Assembly (NCBI GenBank): GCA_036924085.1
Contig: JAVGWX010000001.1
Location: forward strand, 3,638,200 to 3,702,199
Direction of reading: 5' to 3'
From: Ariolimax columbianus
Taxonomy: Eukaryota > Mollusca > Gastropoda > Stylommatophora > Arionidae
Length of the DNA: 64,000 nucleotides
Part shown: positions 33,746-47,075 of the stretch, piece by piece
Position numbering within the stretch: the stretch's first letter is position 1
Layout: each line of letters starts with the position of its first letter
Program-made: the position numbers and the translations under genes
Notes under the pieces: generated by a model
Database searches by the model: none
What the model was told of the DNA's origin: nothing
The model's input: the letters and a program-made list of their open reading frames with translations, nothing else

Positions 33746-33834
33746 AGAATTGTTAAGCACAGCACTAGACAATCACCACCTCCCCCTCCCGCCCTCTCCT
33801 AGAGAATGATTAGGAAAGCCACAGCACCTCAATC

Positions 33835-33930
33835 ATTATCTAGAACCTCCCATCTCTCACTCCCTCTCTTTTTCTCTTTCTCCCTCTCTCTCTTTCTCTC
33901 TCTCTCTTTCTCTCTCTCGCTCTTTCTCAT
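33835..33930. repeat. CT-rich microsatellite
   Basis: (tctc)n and tttctctctc runs. Confidence 0.9.
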
Positions 33931-35010
33931 CGCATTATCTCCATGATTAAGTTCACATTAAATGCGATCATTTGCAGATAAATACCATTTGCAAATATCT
34001 GTTGTTATCTTCGCTTCATTTTAGACTAGCTATTAATTTGTATTTGTTCGATTCTGCGGCCCTAAATACTCCGAGGACACCAACGAAGGGTTGTGAATGT
34101 GCCTCCTGAAATCTGTGATATAATTATTATCGTTTCATGTCTCAGCAATGTGAATGCAGATCTTCATCTCTCCATTCTACCACTATATATATTTTTCTAC
34201 TTTATCTTACAAAATGTAAAACTAATACCGGTGTATCTGTTTTCTAAGATTGCCATTTTTTTAACGAAAGCAGAAATGTTACCGAAAATGCGAAGGAAAA
34301 AAAAAATAACCAATATGCATGCCATTATATAATGACGGAAGATAAAGATAAGATCTTCATAGCAAATCATGACCAAAAAAAAACTCAGTGAACGAAAAAG
34401 AACTGGAACCGAATATAATCCCAGAAGCTCATTTGTAAATAAATATGGAAGATAGCATGGAGTGGGATTCAGTTTTTTTTTAAACATGCCTCGTTTAAGA
34501 ATGTTCCCGTCGGTAGCCAGCCTCATTGACATGTTCCTTCTTTTTGTCACTAGTTCATCAAGTTCACATACTTTTCGTTTCTTGACTTGCTAATCTTTTT
34601 ACAACCTTTCTTGCTATCTCTGTTACGCTATCTAACAGACATATTTCCACTGCTGCCAGTGTATTGTAGAGTGAATGGTTCTCACGACACATTTTGTTTT
34701 TTTAAAGTTTCATTGAAATCTGAACGACACTACATACACGTGGTTAACTGCTTATCCACATTATACATTAACCTACATGAACGCCATCATTCTCGGTACA
34801 GAGTAACCATGTCAGTAAACAGGAATTTAGCCAAAAGGACAACATCGGCTATTTGCCAGAAACAGAGATAACACTTGAGCCTCGAAACCACATCATGTGA
34901 TACTACCACTTGGACAAACTGTTGAGTTGTCCTTTCTTTCTCTTCTGTTGTCTTGTGTGCTCTTTACTTGACTTCCCTTGATGGTACGTCATATTAATAA
35001 TAGGAATATA
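33931..35010. other. Unassigned AT-rich sequence
   Basis: No gene or element recognised. Confidence 0.4.
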
Positions 35011-35011
35011 A

Positions 35012-35042
<31 letters not shown>

Positions 35043-35440
35043 TCTTCATCCCATCTGATGTTCCAGTACGCTTTCTTGGTTTATGCCTTCATCCCATCTG
35101 ATGTTCCAGTACGCTTTCTTGGTTTATGCCTTCATCCCATCTGATGTTCCAGTACGCTTTCTTGGTTTATGCCTTCATCCCATCTGATGTTCCAGTACGC
35201 TTTCTTGGTTTATGCCTTCATCCCATCTGATGTTCCAGTACGCTTTCTTGGTTTATGCCTTCATCCCATCTGATGTTCCAGTACGCTTTGCTGGTTTATG
35301 CCTTCATCCCATCTGATGTTCCAGTACGCTTTCTTGGTTTATGCCTTCATCCCATCTGATGTTCCAGTACGCTTTCTTGGTTTATGCCTTCATCCCATCT
35401 GATGTTCCAGTACGCTTTCCTGGTTGTTGCCTTCATCATC
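35011..35440. repeat. (GTT)n followed by 43-bp minisatellite
   Basis: (gtt)8 at about 35013-35037, then nine near-identical copies of ggtttatgccttcatcccat plus ctgatgttccagtacgctttctt. Confidence 0.95.
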
Positions 35441-35514
35441 AGAAGATTTGCCAGCAAGCTGACTTCCATTGACTGGCTTTCACCAGGTCGCGTCGTCTGC
35501 CTCACTGCTCAGGC

Positions 35515-38500
35515 CACTAGGTCTGGTCCAGTGTGTTCACATTTGTGTGCTAGGTCTGGTCTGATCCAGTGTGTTCACATTTTGTGCTAGGTCTGGTCTA
35601 GTCCACTGTGTTCACATTTGTGTGCTAGGTCTGGTCTGGTTCAATGTGTTCACATTTGTGTGCTAGGTCTGGTCTGGTCCAGTGTGTTAACATTTGTGTG
35701 CTAGGTCTGGTCTAGTCTAGTGTGTTAACGTTTGTGTGCTAGGTCTGACCTGGTCCAGTAGTGTTTACATTTGTGTGCTAGGTCTGGTCTAGTCCAGTGT
35801 GTTCACATTTGTGTGCTAGATCTGGTCTGGTTCAATGTGTTCACATTTGTGTGCTATGTCTGGTATGATCCAGTGTGTTCAAATTTGTGTGCTAGGTCTG
35901 GTCTAGTCCAGTGTGTTCAAATTTGTGTTGCTAGGTCTGGTCTGGTTCAATGTGTTCACATTTGTGTGCTAGGTCTGGTCTGGTCCAGTGTTTTCACATG
36001 TGTGTGCTAGGTCTGGTCTAGTCCAATGTGTTCACATTTGTGTGCTAGGTCTGGTCTGATCCAGTATGTTCACATTTTGTGCTAGGTATGGTCTAGTCCA
36101 GTGTGTTCACATTTGTGTGCTAGGTCTGGCCTGGTCCAGTGTGTTCACATTTGTGTGCTAGGTCTGGTCTGATCCAGTGTGTTCACATTTGTGTGCTAGG
36201 TCTGGTCTAGTCCAGTGTGTTCACATTTGTGTGCTAGGTCTTTTCTAGTCCAGTGTGTTCACATTTGTGTGCTAGGTCTGGCCTGGTCCAGTGTGTTCAC
36301 ATGTGTGTGCTAGGTCTGGTCTGATCCAGTGTGTTCACATTTGTGTGCTAGGTCTGGTCTAGTCCAGTGTGTTCACATTTGTGTGCTAGGTCTGGTCTAG
36401 TCCAGTGTGTTCACATTTGTGTGCTGGGTCTGGTCTGGTCCATGGTGTTCACATTTGTGTGCTAGATCTGGTCGGGTCCATGGTGTTCACATTTGTGTGC
36501 TATATCTGGTCTGGTTCAATGTGTTCACATTTATGTGCTAGGTCTGGTCTGGTCCAGTGTGTTCACATGTGTCTGCTAGGTCAGGTCTAGTCCAGTGTGT
36601 TCACATTTGTGTGCTAGGTCTGGTCTGATCCAATGTGTTCACATTTTGTGCTAGGTCTGGTCTAGTCCAGTGTGTTCACACTTGTGTGCTAGATCTGGCC
36701 TGGTCCAGTGTGTTCATATTTGTGTGCTAGGTCTGGTCTAGTCCAGTGTGTTTACATTTGTCTACTAGGTCTGGTCTGATCCAGTGTGTTCACATTTGTG
36801 TGCTAGGTCTGGTCTAGTCCAGTGTGTTCACATTTGTGTGCTAGATCTGGTCTGGTTCAATGTGTTCACATTTGTGTGCTAGGTCTGGTATGATCCAGTG
36901 TGTTCACATTTTGTGCTAGGTCTGGTCTAGTCCAGTGTGTTCACATTTGTGTTGCTAGGTCTGGTCTGGTTCAATGTGTTCACATTTGTGTTCTAGGTCT
37001 GGTCTAGTCCATTGTGTTCACACGTGTGTGCTAGATCTGGCCTGGTCCAGTGTGTTCACATTTGTGTGCTAGGTCTGGTCTAGTCCAATGTTTTCACATT
37101 TGTGTGCTCGGTCTGGTCTGAACCAGTGTGTTCACATTTTGTGCTAGGCCTGGTATAGTCCAGTATGTTCACATTTGTGTGCTAGGTCTGGCCTGGTCCA
37201 GTGTGTTCACATCTGTGTGCTAGGCCTGGTCTGGTCCAGTGTGTTCACATTTGTGTGCTAAGTCTGGTCTAGTATAGTGTGTTCACATTTGTGTGCTAGG
37301 TCTGGTCTAGTCCAGTGTGTTCACATTTGTGTGCTAGGTCTGGTCTGGTCCAGTGTGTTCACATTTGTATGCTTGGTCTGGTATAGTGTGATCACATTTG
37401 TGTGCTAGGTCTGGTTTGATCCTGTGTGTTCACATTTGTGTTCTAGGTCTGGTCTGGTCCAGTAGTGTTTACATTTGTGTGCTAGGTCTGGTCTAGTCCA
37501 GTGTGTTCACATTTGTGTGCTAGATCTGGTCTGGTTCAATGTGTTCACATTTGTGTGCTAGGTCTGGTCTAGTCCAGTGTGTTCACATTTGTGTGCTAGG
37601 TCTGGTCTGGTCCATGGTGTTCACATTTGTGTGCTAGATCTGGTCTGGTCCATGCTGTTCACATTTGTGTGCTAGGTCTGGTCTAGTCCAGTGTGTTTAA
37701 ATTTGTGTGCTGTCTGGTCTGGTTCAATGTGTTCACATTTATGTGCTAGGCTGGTCTGGTCCAGTATGTTCACATGTGTGTGCTAGGTCTGGTCTAGTCC
37801 AGTGTGTTCACATTTGTTTGCTAGGTCTGGTCTGATCCAGTGTATTCACATTTTGTGCTAGGTCTGGTCTAGTCCAGTGTGTTCACATTTGTGTGCTAGA
37901 TCTGGTCTGGTTCAATGTGTTCACATTTGTGTGCTAGGTCTGGTATGATCCAGTGTGTTCACATTTGTGTGCTAGGTCTGGTCTGGTCCAGTGTATTCAC
38001 ATTTGTGTGCTAGGTCTGGTCTAGTCCAGTGTGTTCACATTTGTATGCTAGGTCTGGTCTGGTCCAGTATGTTCACATTTGTGTGCTAGATCTGGTCTGG
38101 TTCAATGTGTTCACATTTGTGTGCTAGGTCTGGTATGATCCAGTGTGTTCACATTTTGTGCTAGGTCTGGTCTAGTCCAGTGTGTTCACATTTGTATTTC
38201 TAGGTCTGGTCTGGTTCAATGTGTTCACCGTTGTGTGCTAAGTCTGGTCTAGTCCAGTGTGTTCACATTTGTGTGCTAGATCTGGTCTAGTCCATGTTGT
38301 TCACATTTGTGTGCTAGGTCTGGTCTGGTCCAGTGTGTTCACATTTGTGTGCTGGGTCTGGTCTGGTCCAGTATGTTCACATTTGTGTGCTAGGTCTGGT
38401 CTGGTCCAGTGTGTTCAAATTTTTGTGCTAGGTCTGGTCTGGTCCATGGTGTTCTTATTTGTGTGCTAGGTCTGGTCTGGTCCAGTAGTGTTTACATTTG

Positions 38501-40190
38501 TGTGCTAGGTCTGGTCTGGTCCAGTAGAGTTTACATGTGTGTGCTAGGTCTGGTCTGGTCCATGGTGTTTACATTTGTGTGCTAGGTCTGGTCTAGTCCA
38601 GTTTGTTCACATTTGTGTCCTAGGTCTGGTCTAGTCCAGTGTGTTCACATTTGTGTGCTAGGTCTGGCCTGGTCCAGAGTGTTCACATGTATGTGCTAGG
38701 TCTGGTCTGGTCCAAGGTGTTTACATTTGTGTGCTAGGTCTGGCCTGGTCCAGTGTGTTCACATTTGTATGCTAGGTCTGGTCTGGTCCAGTGTGTTCAA
38801 ATTTGTGTGCTAGGTCTGGTCTAGTCCTGTGTGTTCACATTTGTGTGCTAGATCTGGGCTGGTTCAATGTGTTCACATTTGTGTACTAGGTCTGGTCTGG
38901 TTCAGTGTGTTCACATTTGTGTGCTAGGTCTGGTCTGAACCAGTGTGTTCACATTTCGTGCTAGGCCTGGTCTAGTCCAGAATGTTCACATTTGTGTGCT
39001 AGGTCTGGCCTGGTCCAGTGTGTTCACATTTGTGTGCTAGGCTTGGTCTGGTCCAGTGTGTTCACATTTGTGTGCTAGGTCTGGTCTAGTCCAGTGTGTT
39101 CACATTTGTGTGCTAGGTCTGGTCTAGTCCAGTGTGTTCACATTTGTGTGCTAGGTCTGGTCTAGTCTAGTGTGTTCACATTTGTGTACTAGGTCTGGCC
39201 TGGTCCAGTGTGTTCACATTTGTGTGCTTGGTCTGGTATAGTGTGTTCACATTTGTGTGCTAGGTCTGGTCTGGTCCATGCTGTTCACATTTTTGTGCTA
39301 GGTCTGGTCTGGTCCAGTGTGTTCACATTTGTGTGCTAGGTCTGGTCTGGTCCAGTGTGTTCACATTTGTGTGCTAGGTCTGGTCTAGTCCAGTGTGTTC
39401 ACATTTGTGTGCTAGGTCTGGCCTGGTTGGGAGTGTTCACATGTGTGTGCTAGGTCTGGTCTGGTCCATAGTGTTCACATGTGTGTGCTAGATCTGGTCT
39501 AGTCCAGTGTGTTCACATTTGTGTGCTAGGTCTGGCCTGGTCCAGTGTGTTCACATTTGTGTGCTAGGTCTGGTCTAGTCCAGTGTGTTCACATTTGTGT
39601 GCTAGGTCTGGTCTGGTCCAGTGTATTCACATTTTTGTGCTAGGTCTGGTCTAGTCCAGTGTGTTCACATTTGTATGCTAGGTCTGGTCTGGTCCAGTGT
39701 GTTCAAATTGGTGTGCTATGTCTGGCCTGGTCCAGTGTGTTCACATTTGTGTGCTAGGTCTGGTCTAGTCCAGTGTGTTCACATTTGTGTGCTAGATCTG
39801 GCCTGCTCCATGGTGTTCACGTTTGTGTGCTAGGTCTGGTCTAGTCCAATGTGTTCACATTTGTGTGCTTGGTCTGGTCTGGTCCATGGTGTTCACATTT
39901 GTATGCTAGGTATGGTCTGGTCCAGTAGTATTTACATTTGTGTGCTATGTCTGGTTTGGTCTAGTGTGTTCACATTTGTGTCCTAGGTCTGGTCTGGTTC
40001 AATGTGTTCACATTTGTGTGCTAGGTCTGGTCTACTCTAGTGTGTTCACATTTGTGTGCTAGGTCTGGTCTGGTTCAATGTATTCACATTTGTGTGCTAG
40101 GTCTGGTCTGGTCCAGTGTGTTCACATTTGTGTGCTAGGTCTGGTCTGGTTCAATGTGTTCACATTTTTGTGCTAGGTCTGGTCCAGGGT
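35515..40190. repeat. 38-bp minisatellite, about 4.7 kb (largest array)
   Basis: About 123 copies of gtgctaggtctggtctggtc plus cagtgtgttcacatttgt. Common variants are tctagtcc/tctgatcc/cctggtcc at the middle, ctagatctg, and a 39-bp form with agtagtgttt. Unit variants are interspersed rather than blocked. No coding content. Confidence 0.96.
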
Positions 40191-40194
40191 GTTG

Positions 40195-40335
40195 ACCTTC
40201 CTCTTAACTAAACTTAACTTCTTTATACTGGCTTAGAAGACTCTACAGAGTCTGTACACAACCAGTTATTTTTACTTTACCTAGCTCTAAAAGCCATGCG
40301 CATCCTTTAATTCTTTAATGCACGTGTGCATTTCA
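40195..40335 (-). mobile_element. LINE 3'-end fragment (second copy of 42290-42560 family)
   Basis: Shares collinearly with 42295-42425 the blocks aacttctttatactggYtta and gtctgtaYacaaccagtt, and a degenerate ctttaatgca. Confidence 0.6.
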
Positions 40336-41025
40336 TGACAGGTTATGCGTTGATTTTCTAGGAATAAGCGTTTTCCAATCTGAATATTTATAAGAATGAT
40401 TATTGTGTGTTTTGAGAGCCACCACGGCCGTGATCATCACTCATGTATGTACGGCCTTCTCAAAAACGTTACACCATCAAAATGTCCTACTGCGGCTGAG
40501 TGTGTCCTCACCGTATTGGGATAGCAGTCTTCTGTAAATGTCCGCAGGTTTCCCGCCTTCTTTCACAAGAAACTTCATCACAACACGCTGTGCTATGCAA
40601 GCACTAACAGTCGTCCGCCATTTATATTTATATGTCACGTGACTGACTCATGGCAAGTGGACCACCTAGTAGTAATAGGACACACGTTCTAATCTAATGA
40701 TAGCAGTTCCACCACGTTATACCTTATTCTAGTAGAACTGGAACAAAAAGTCTCGATTTGATTTTAACGCCACTGTAGAGATTTTGTCAGACTGCATGTC
40801 TTGGAATGGGTTTGCATGTAGAACAAAGATAATTTGTGCATTCAACAGTAGCTGGTTTAGAGAATAGAGCTTGGGGTATGAGAAACAACATTACAAATCA
40901 TTATGGAGGCACAGTGATGCAAGTTTATCCAGCTGTCAATCTACAACAAAAAAGTATATGAATGACTCAAATAATGTATTTTATATGATTAAAAAAGGGA
41001 CACTATTATTTGATTCCTTATGTCA
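40336..41025. other. Unassigned
   Basis: No supported exon or repeat. Confidence 0.4.
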
Positions 41026-41029
41026 ATGT

Positions 41030-41425
41030 TGGCACGTACAAACTATCAATGTCTGCTAGGGTAGATGTAGGCACGTACATTCTGTCAGTGTCTAGGCTAA
41101 GGTAGTTTTTGGCATGTACACATTGTCACTGTCTAGGCTAAGGTAGATGTTGGCATGTACATTATGTCAGTGTCACTGTCTAGGCTAAGGTGGATGTTGG
41201 CATGTACATTCTGTCACTGTCTAGGCTAAGGTAGATGTTGGCATGTACATTCTGTCACTGTCTAGGCTAAGGTAGATGTTGGCATGTACATTCTGTCACT
41301 GTCTAGGCTAAGGTGGATGTTGGCATGTACATTCTGTCACTGTCTAGGCTAAGGTAGATGTTGGCATGTACATTCTGTCAGTGTCACTGTCTAGGCTAAG
41401 GTAGATGTTGGCATGCACACATTTT
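41030..41425. repeat. 41-bp minisatellite
   Basis: About nine copies of ggctaaggtagatgttggca plus tgtacattctgtcactgtcta. One unit carries an extra gtcactgtc. Confidence 0.94.
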
Positions 41426-42285
41426 GTTGTTGAAATAAATAGAAGAAGTACAACTACAATAATGCATTGTTCTGGTACCTTTAAATACATAGTTTAGTTT
41501 AGTTTAGTCGAAGAATCCACGTCATTGCTCACTGTTTAACCAATAAGTGCTATGTTCTTCTTCATATTTTTTGAAGAATCTCAGCACAATGCACGAACTC
41601 TGAGGCACCGGCGAGGATCGCGCAATAGATTGAGCAGATCTGTATCATAATTGTGCACTTGTAGCGGCCATTAATCCTACTATTTTCCATTTCCTACTGC
41701 CGATGGATTTTTAACGTGCGGGCCACTACATACTGGCGCCAGATTGCTACTACCCCGAGATGCGCATAGTAGATATCTGCATGTAAATTAGTATATATAT
41801 ATATATGTACAGGGAAACCCTGTTATGTGTACACAATGTGTTCCGATAGGTTGTTCGAATTGCAATTTGTACGAATAACGAAACAATTTTCCCGCAGGAA
41901 GATAATATACGTTGAATTAATCCGTTCCAGATCCCAATTTATTAAATAATACTTAATGCATAAATCATGCAAACTATCAAAACCAGTAAATGTACATGAA
42001 ATAGATGCTAATATATTTAGTCTTTACTTAAAAACCTGTCCAAGATTGCTGATTTTGAGGATGTTTCAGAATGTGTGTAAAACGTTCAACAAGAGTATGC
42101 ACCGGTTGACTACTGCAATGTTAAGACAGCATTTTTCCATCGGGCTCGTGTATTTTTCCCCAATGGTAACTCAGTTCTCTCTAGTGGAAATGCTTGTCGT
42201 GTCTCATTTCTCCTCTGAAGAAAGCTTTTCAGTCGCTTCTTGTTGCTGCTCCCTGTGTAGTGTTTGGAGTCTTTCAGTGGCCAAC
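41426..42285. other. Unassigned; includes a SINE-like body fragment
   Basis: An (agttt)3 tract is near 41492. A block at 41660-41765 matches the SINE-like body at 30145-30260. A 115-codon plus frame at 41956 has no recognised domain. Confidence 0.4.
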
Positions 42286-42289
42286 TTAT

Positions 42290-42560
42290 TCTTGCGGTCT
42301 TAACGTAGCTTAACTTCTTTATACTGGTTTAAAAGACTGCACAGTCTGTATACAACCAGTTTCTGCTACTGCACTTGATTTTAAAACAGTAACTATCGTT
42401 GTCTAATCTATTGTTTAATGCATTAAATGACCCTGCCTCGACTATTTCCTGTGGCAACGCTATGAGTAGCTGACCACTGCAGCTCATGCGCTGCTCAGCA
42501 TCTTGATCCCTGCTCTAGTTCAACTTTAAATAGTCAAACATATCTCGGCCTCCGTTGATA
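42290..42560 (-). mobile_element. LINE C-terminal fragment (CR1/L2-like tail)
   Basis: The minus strand at 42460-42398 encodes ALPQEIVEAGSFNALNNRLDN. This is the WN.LP..vv.a.s.n.FK..LD signature at the C-terminus of many LINE RT proteins. It is followed by a degraded 3' end shared with 40195-40335. Confidence 0.7.
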
Positions 42561-43214
42561 CCTGCCATGTTCTACAATTTATCTTAGTCTGACTATGTTG
42601 TCTATTTTACAAGTGCAGAGTTAGCTACTTTCTGTTGTGCAGTATTTTTTCCTCGACTTAAAGTAAGAACAAACATTTGGTACAAACCTTTATTATGGCC
42701 CATGTTCGTGCAGCCACATCTCCACAAGTAATTGCCGTTGTGTTGTATCATTTGTCTTAGCTATAGAGGTGACTTGTAATATTGGTATAGGCAAGTTTCA
42801 AGGAACACATTTCAAACAGCAGATAACAACCATTTGGCAAACACATAACAAATTAAGTGTTCTGGTCGACCTGCACCTTCGCTGTACATCCGGACATATG
42901 GAGAAAATACTGAATGAGCACTTAAAATCGCGCCATAGATACTTGATATACTGCACGAACTTCCCGTGAACTTCCCTCACACAACCCGAACAAATTGTTC
43001 AGAATTATACTTGGCCAAACGGCAAGGTCCCAACCTTCAACTCAATAGTTCGAGGTCATGAACAAAATGTCACCCTGAAATAGTTCTACGTGTTTGTGAT
43101 ACATTCTTGGTGAGAAATTGACATTTGGCATACAATTTCCACCTTCCATACCTTTTCTGGCAGCAAGAGCGCTTTTATACATACATTTTTCCGTTGTTAC
43201 TGGCAATGTTTGGT
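42561..43214. other. Unassigned
   Basis: Short open frames only; no supported feature. Confidence 0.4.
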
Positions 43215-43224
43215 CGCATCATTG

Positions 43225-43530
43225 ACTTGAGTTTGCAATGATCACCTCCAGAGTTGCAGCAATAAGATAATGATTGAATCACCTCTAGAGTTGAAGCAAG
43301 AAGATAATGATTGAATCACCTCTAGAGTTGCAGCAAGAAGATAATGATTGAATCACCTCTAGAGTTGCAGCAATAAGATAATGATTGAATCACCTCTAGA
43401 GTTAAAGCAATAAGATAATGATTGAATCACCTCTAGAGTTGAAGCAAAAAGATAATGATTGAATCACTTCTAGAGTTCAAGCAAGAAGATAATGATTGAA
43501 TCACTTCTAGAGTGCAAGCAAGAAGATTAA
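43225..43530. repeat. 37-bp minisatellite
   Basis: Eight copies of gattgaatcacctctagagt plus tgaagcaagaagataat. Confidence 0.94.
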
Positions 43531-43784
43531 ATGAAAACCTCATCCCCAAAAAAGGAACAATTGGTTCAGGTAATCCTACAAGATTTGGGTGAAGGAAAAG
43601 ATGAAGAAAATGAAAAAAATTTAAAAACAGAAAGACACAGACGTGTAGACGCTCGGGAAGGGAGTGTGGAGAGTGAGGGGAGGGGGTAATTTCGAAAACG
43701 ATAGGATGTAGGCAGTGACATTGAATGTATTTTCTTCTACGTCTTCTTCATTTTCGTTTTCAAACACTCCCGTTACTAAGCCCT

Positions 43785-43910
43785 GAAAAGGACTTAGAAA
43801 GTAGCAGGATGTAGTCCGGAGGAAGGAATGCGTTGTGTTGTTTACAGCTTGACTACGTTGGCCGCGATATTTGCACATTTCGGTCCCACATATCCGACTT
43901 CAGCAGGCAT
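43785..43910 (-). repeat. Uninterrupted relative of the LINE-split repeat
   Basis: The minus strand reads gaagtcggatatgtgggacc, then aaatgtgcaaatatcgcggc, then tagtcaagctgtaaacaac. It aligns through the LINE insertion point of 30538-30568/33215-33303 without a gap there. A third, more diverged relative is at 59325-59400. Confidence 0.8.
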
Positions 43911-44064
43911 TTTTGCGTTACCGTTTAGCCTACCTGCTTCGATCGCTTCTTGTTAGCCAGTCTGCTTCGATCTCTACTTGTTAGCCAGTCTGCTCTGTAG
44001 CAGCCTGTTATCCAGGATCACTGCGTGGAAGTGTAAATTTGAAGATTGTGTGGCAGAACTGTTC

Positions 44065-45490
44065 AATTTGCTGGAGCTCTGTAGCAGATAGTAAAGGGTC
44101 TGCTCTATTCTATACACTCTACACTCACTGTAAACAAATTCAAGTAACGCTATTTCAATAAACACACAATACAACCAGATTCTTTAATTCTACACAAGAT
44201 AAATTTCTCCTCGCTCAGTTCTCTCACACGACTTGCTAAAACACTTGACCGGCTATTCTATAGTACAACCTACTACACGACTTTCTAAAACACTTGACCA
44301 GCTATTCTATAGTACAACCTACTACACGACGTGCTAAAACACTTGACCAGCTATTCTATAGTACAACCTACTACACGACTTGCTAAAACACTTGACCAGC
44401 TATTCTAAGGTACAACCTTGTACATGACTTGCTAAAACACTTGACCAGCTATTCTATAGTACAACCTACTACACGACTTGCAAAACACTTGACCAGCTAT
44501 TCTAAGGTACAACCTTGTACATGACTTGCTAAAACACTTGACCGGCTTTTCTATAGTACAACCTACTACACGACTTGCTAAAACACTTGACCGGCTATTC
44601 TAAGGTACAACCTTGTACATGACTTGCTAAAACACTTGACCGGCTTTTCTATAGTACAACCTACTACACGACTTGCTAAAACACTTGACCGGCTATTCTA
44701 AGGTACAACCTTGTACATGACTTGCTAAAACACTTGACCGGCTTTTCTATAGTACAACCTTGTACACGACTTGCTAAAACACTTGACCGGCTATTCTATA
44801 GTACAACCTACTACACGACTTGCTAAAACACTTGACCAGCTATTCTATAGTACAACCTACTACACGACTTGCTAAAACACTTGACCAGCTGTTCTATAGT
44901 ACAACCTACTACACGACTTGCTAAAACACTTGACCAGCTGTTCTATAGTACAACCTACTACACGACTTGCTAAAACTCTTGACCAGCTATTATATAGTAC
45001 AACCTTGTACACGACTTGCTAAAACACTTGACCAGCTATTATATAGTACAACCTACAACCAATCCTATCCGTATTAATGCTGTTATCGCCATTTTTCTCT
45101 TCTCTCCTAAACTGGCCTGCCGTTGGTAAGTATGAGCAGAAAAGATGCACTAATTTTTTAACTTTGTGGCGGATTGCCGCTTATGGTCAGTTCGTATTTT
45201 CTCAACCCAGGTGGTCGTCGGTAGTTCTGTTTTTCTTCGTCGGCAGTAAATCAATGTGGTATCGACTTGGTCGTTAAAACTGTGTCAATATGATCAATGT
45301 GATCAATGGAAGACTGACTCTAGCTGCTACTGACGACTGTAGTTACGACCAATATATAACCTGTGGGTAATGAATGACCTTGCTAGCTGCTAAAACTGGA
45401 AGTTGTTCTTCCCCGCTCAACTCTTTCTCTGACTCTGTTCTAATATGGCGTTCTCATATGCATCTCATCTCAGGCAATCTCGATCTCATG
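44065..45490 (-). mobile_element. LTR-like dispersed repeat, copy 3, with internal minisatellite
   Basis: The left block (gtctgctctattctat, cactctacactcact, aaacaaattcaagtaac) and inner block after the array (gcggattgccgcttatggt, gtcggcagtaaatcaa, tctagctgctactgacgac) match copy 1 (14740-15924) in order. Where copy 1 has a short interval, this copy has 850 bp of 49-bp repeats. The right end is undefined. Confidence 0.4.
44210..45060. repeat. 49-bp minisatellite
   Basis: About 17 copies of acttgctaaaacacttgacc plus agctattctatagtacaacc and tactacacg. A second variant (aaggtacaaccttgtacatg) alternates with it in the centre. Confidence 0.95.
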
Positions 45491-45537
45491 TGTTTCCCAA
45501 CATGAGAACATGTTGGTTTCCGTATAGAGGGTGGGGA

Positions 45538-45555
45538 AGGGGGGGGGGGGGGAGG
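45538..45555. repeat. G-run
   Basis: An uninterrupted G tract of 14 (45539-45552) in a G-rich context; G-quadruplex-prone. Confidence 0.85.
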
Positions 45556-45629
45556 GGTGTGAGAGGTATCGGAGATTCAGCAAATCGCTGGTAGTTGGTT
45601 GTTGGTGGTTGGTGGTTGGTTAAGAACAT

Positions 45630-45870
45630 GCTTGCAATGCTGCTTCCACCTGTTCGCCACCTCCTCGTTACCTGTAGTGCTTCTTCCACCTGTTCGCCAC
45701 CTCCTCGTTACCTGTAGTGCTTCTTCCACCTGTTCGCCACCTCCTCGTTACCTGTAGTGCTTCTTCCACCTGTTCGCCACCTCCTCGTTACCTGTAGTGT
45801 TCCTTCCACCTGTTCGCCACCTCCTCGTTACCTGTAGTGCTCCTTCCACCTGTTCGCCACCTCCTCGTAT
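45630..45870. repeat. 40-bp minisatellite
   Basis: Six near-identical copies of ttccacctgttcgccacctc plus ctcgttacctgtagtgcttc. Confidence 0.95.
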
Positions 45871-45879
45871 AACAAACAC

Positions 45880-47075
45880 AGGGAGCCGTCGGACTTATTG
45901 ATGAACTCGATGCTTTATTCTCGTTCTGCTTACCTCCAGTGTGGAGGAGCCTGATAGGCTGAAAGGTGGGTCTTAGGTCATGAGATCTGAGACCAGCTTA
46001 GACTTCGTTAGCAATTTCGTTGAGAAAGCGTACCTTGTATGCCCTGGCCGCCGCGCGGAATTGGCCTTTCAGTCGTTGACGTTCGGCGTAGTCATAGCGA
46101 AGCCTGGCTGAGTTTTTCTAGAGTATGATGGCATACGAGGTATCGGAGAGCTATTGTTGACGCTTAGGGTCCTTGAGCCGATGATTAGCTTTGTGGCCTC
46201 GCGTGTGGCGTTCTTTACGACTGCCCATGCTGCCTCCGGGTCATTGGGAAGTGGCCCGATGCAGCCAGGTTTCCGCTGACATCATCGACGTATTTATCGG
46301 CCACACTTTGGTTAGCCTTGACAAGCTGGATATTGTACCTAGGGGTTGCCACAGGATTTGGAGGGGCATATGGGCTGATGGAATACCTGATCATCAGCAG
46401 GCAATGGTCAGTGTGGCAGGGGCCTCAGCACCGCGAAAGACTCGACAGGAAAGTCACCCGTTTGAGACTTCTCACAAGGATGTGGTTCAGTTCTGTCTTA
46501 CTCCTTCGGTCTTTAGAGATCCATGTGTGGAGGTGGATGTCTAGACGGCGGTACCATGAGCCGGTAATCTTCAGACTGAAGTCGGCGCAACATGATAGAA
46601 ACCTGTGTGAGTTATCTTTGCATTTCCACTGCCGAACGAACCCAGGACCGATTCATAACCACTAAGCTGGGACCCTGAAACTGCGTTGAAATCAGCCAGT
46701 AGGATTAATTCATCATGTGGAGGAACTGTGGCTGAGGCATTGGCCAGATCCTGGTAGAAGTCGTTCTTTGCCTGGGGGTTCAGACCAGGGTTATTATACA
46801 TCACAAATATAATTGACCACATGGTCCACGATAGCTTGTTGGGTTGAGTGGGTTTGGTACACCTGTTAAAGAAAAAATATAATTTGAATTGGGCATGTGT
46901 GCTGAGTGGTCCATTTGTTGTGCTAATCCTTTTAGTCTCTGCCCTCGTCAATTCCCATGTTGTATTCTGGTTGTTACGAGCGCGTTCCCGTGACCTTGCA
47001 GTGTATGTTCCTCGTCGCTTTCGTTTATACAAATGGCGAATCTTTAAGATCTTGTCGATTGGTTTCACTGTCATA
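45880..47075 (-). mobile_element. LINE fragment: endonuclease domain plus EN-RT linker, degenerate
   Basis: The minus-strand peptide near 46780-46640 contains FYQDLANASATVPPHDELILLADFNAVSGS and ESVLGSFGSG. These match the apurinic-type endonuclease of LINEs (usual ...ELVLLGDFNARVG..., ESVLGPFG.G). Downstream to about 45890 the linker is recognisable in shifting frames (AAWAVVKNATREA, LKGQFRAAARAYKVRFLNEIANEV). Stops and frameshifts make it inactive. Confidence 0.78.

Noticed and set aside
35515..40190. CRISPR-like appearance of regularly repeated 38-bp units
   Set aside because: No unique spacers between repeats, no cas genes, and a eukaryotic context; it is a head-to-tail minisatellite.
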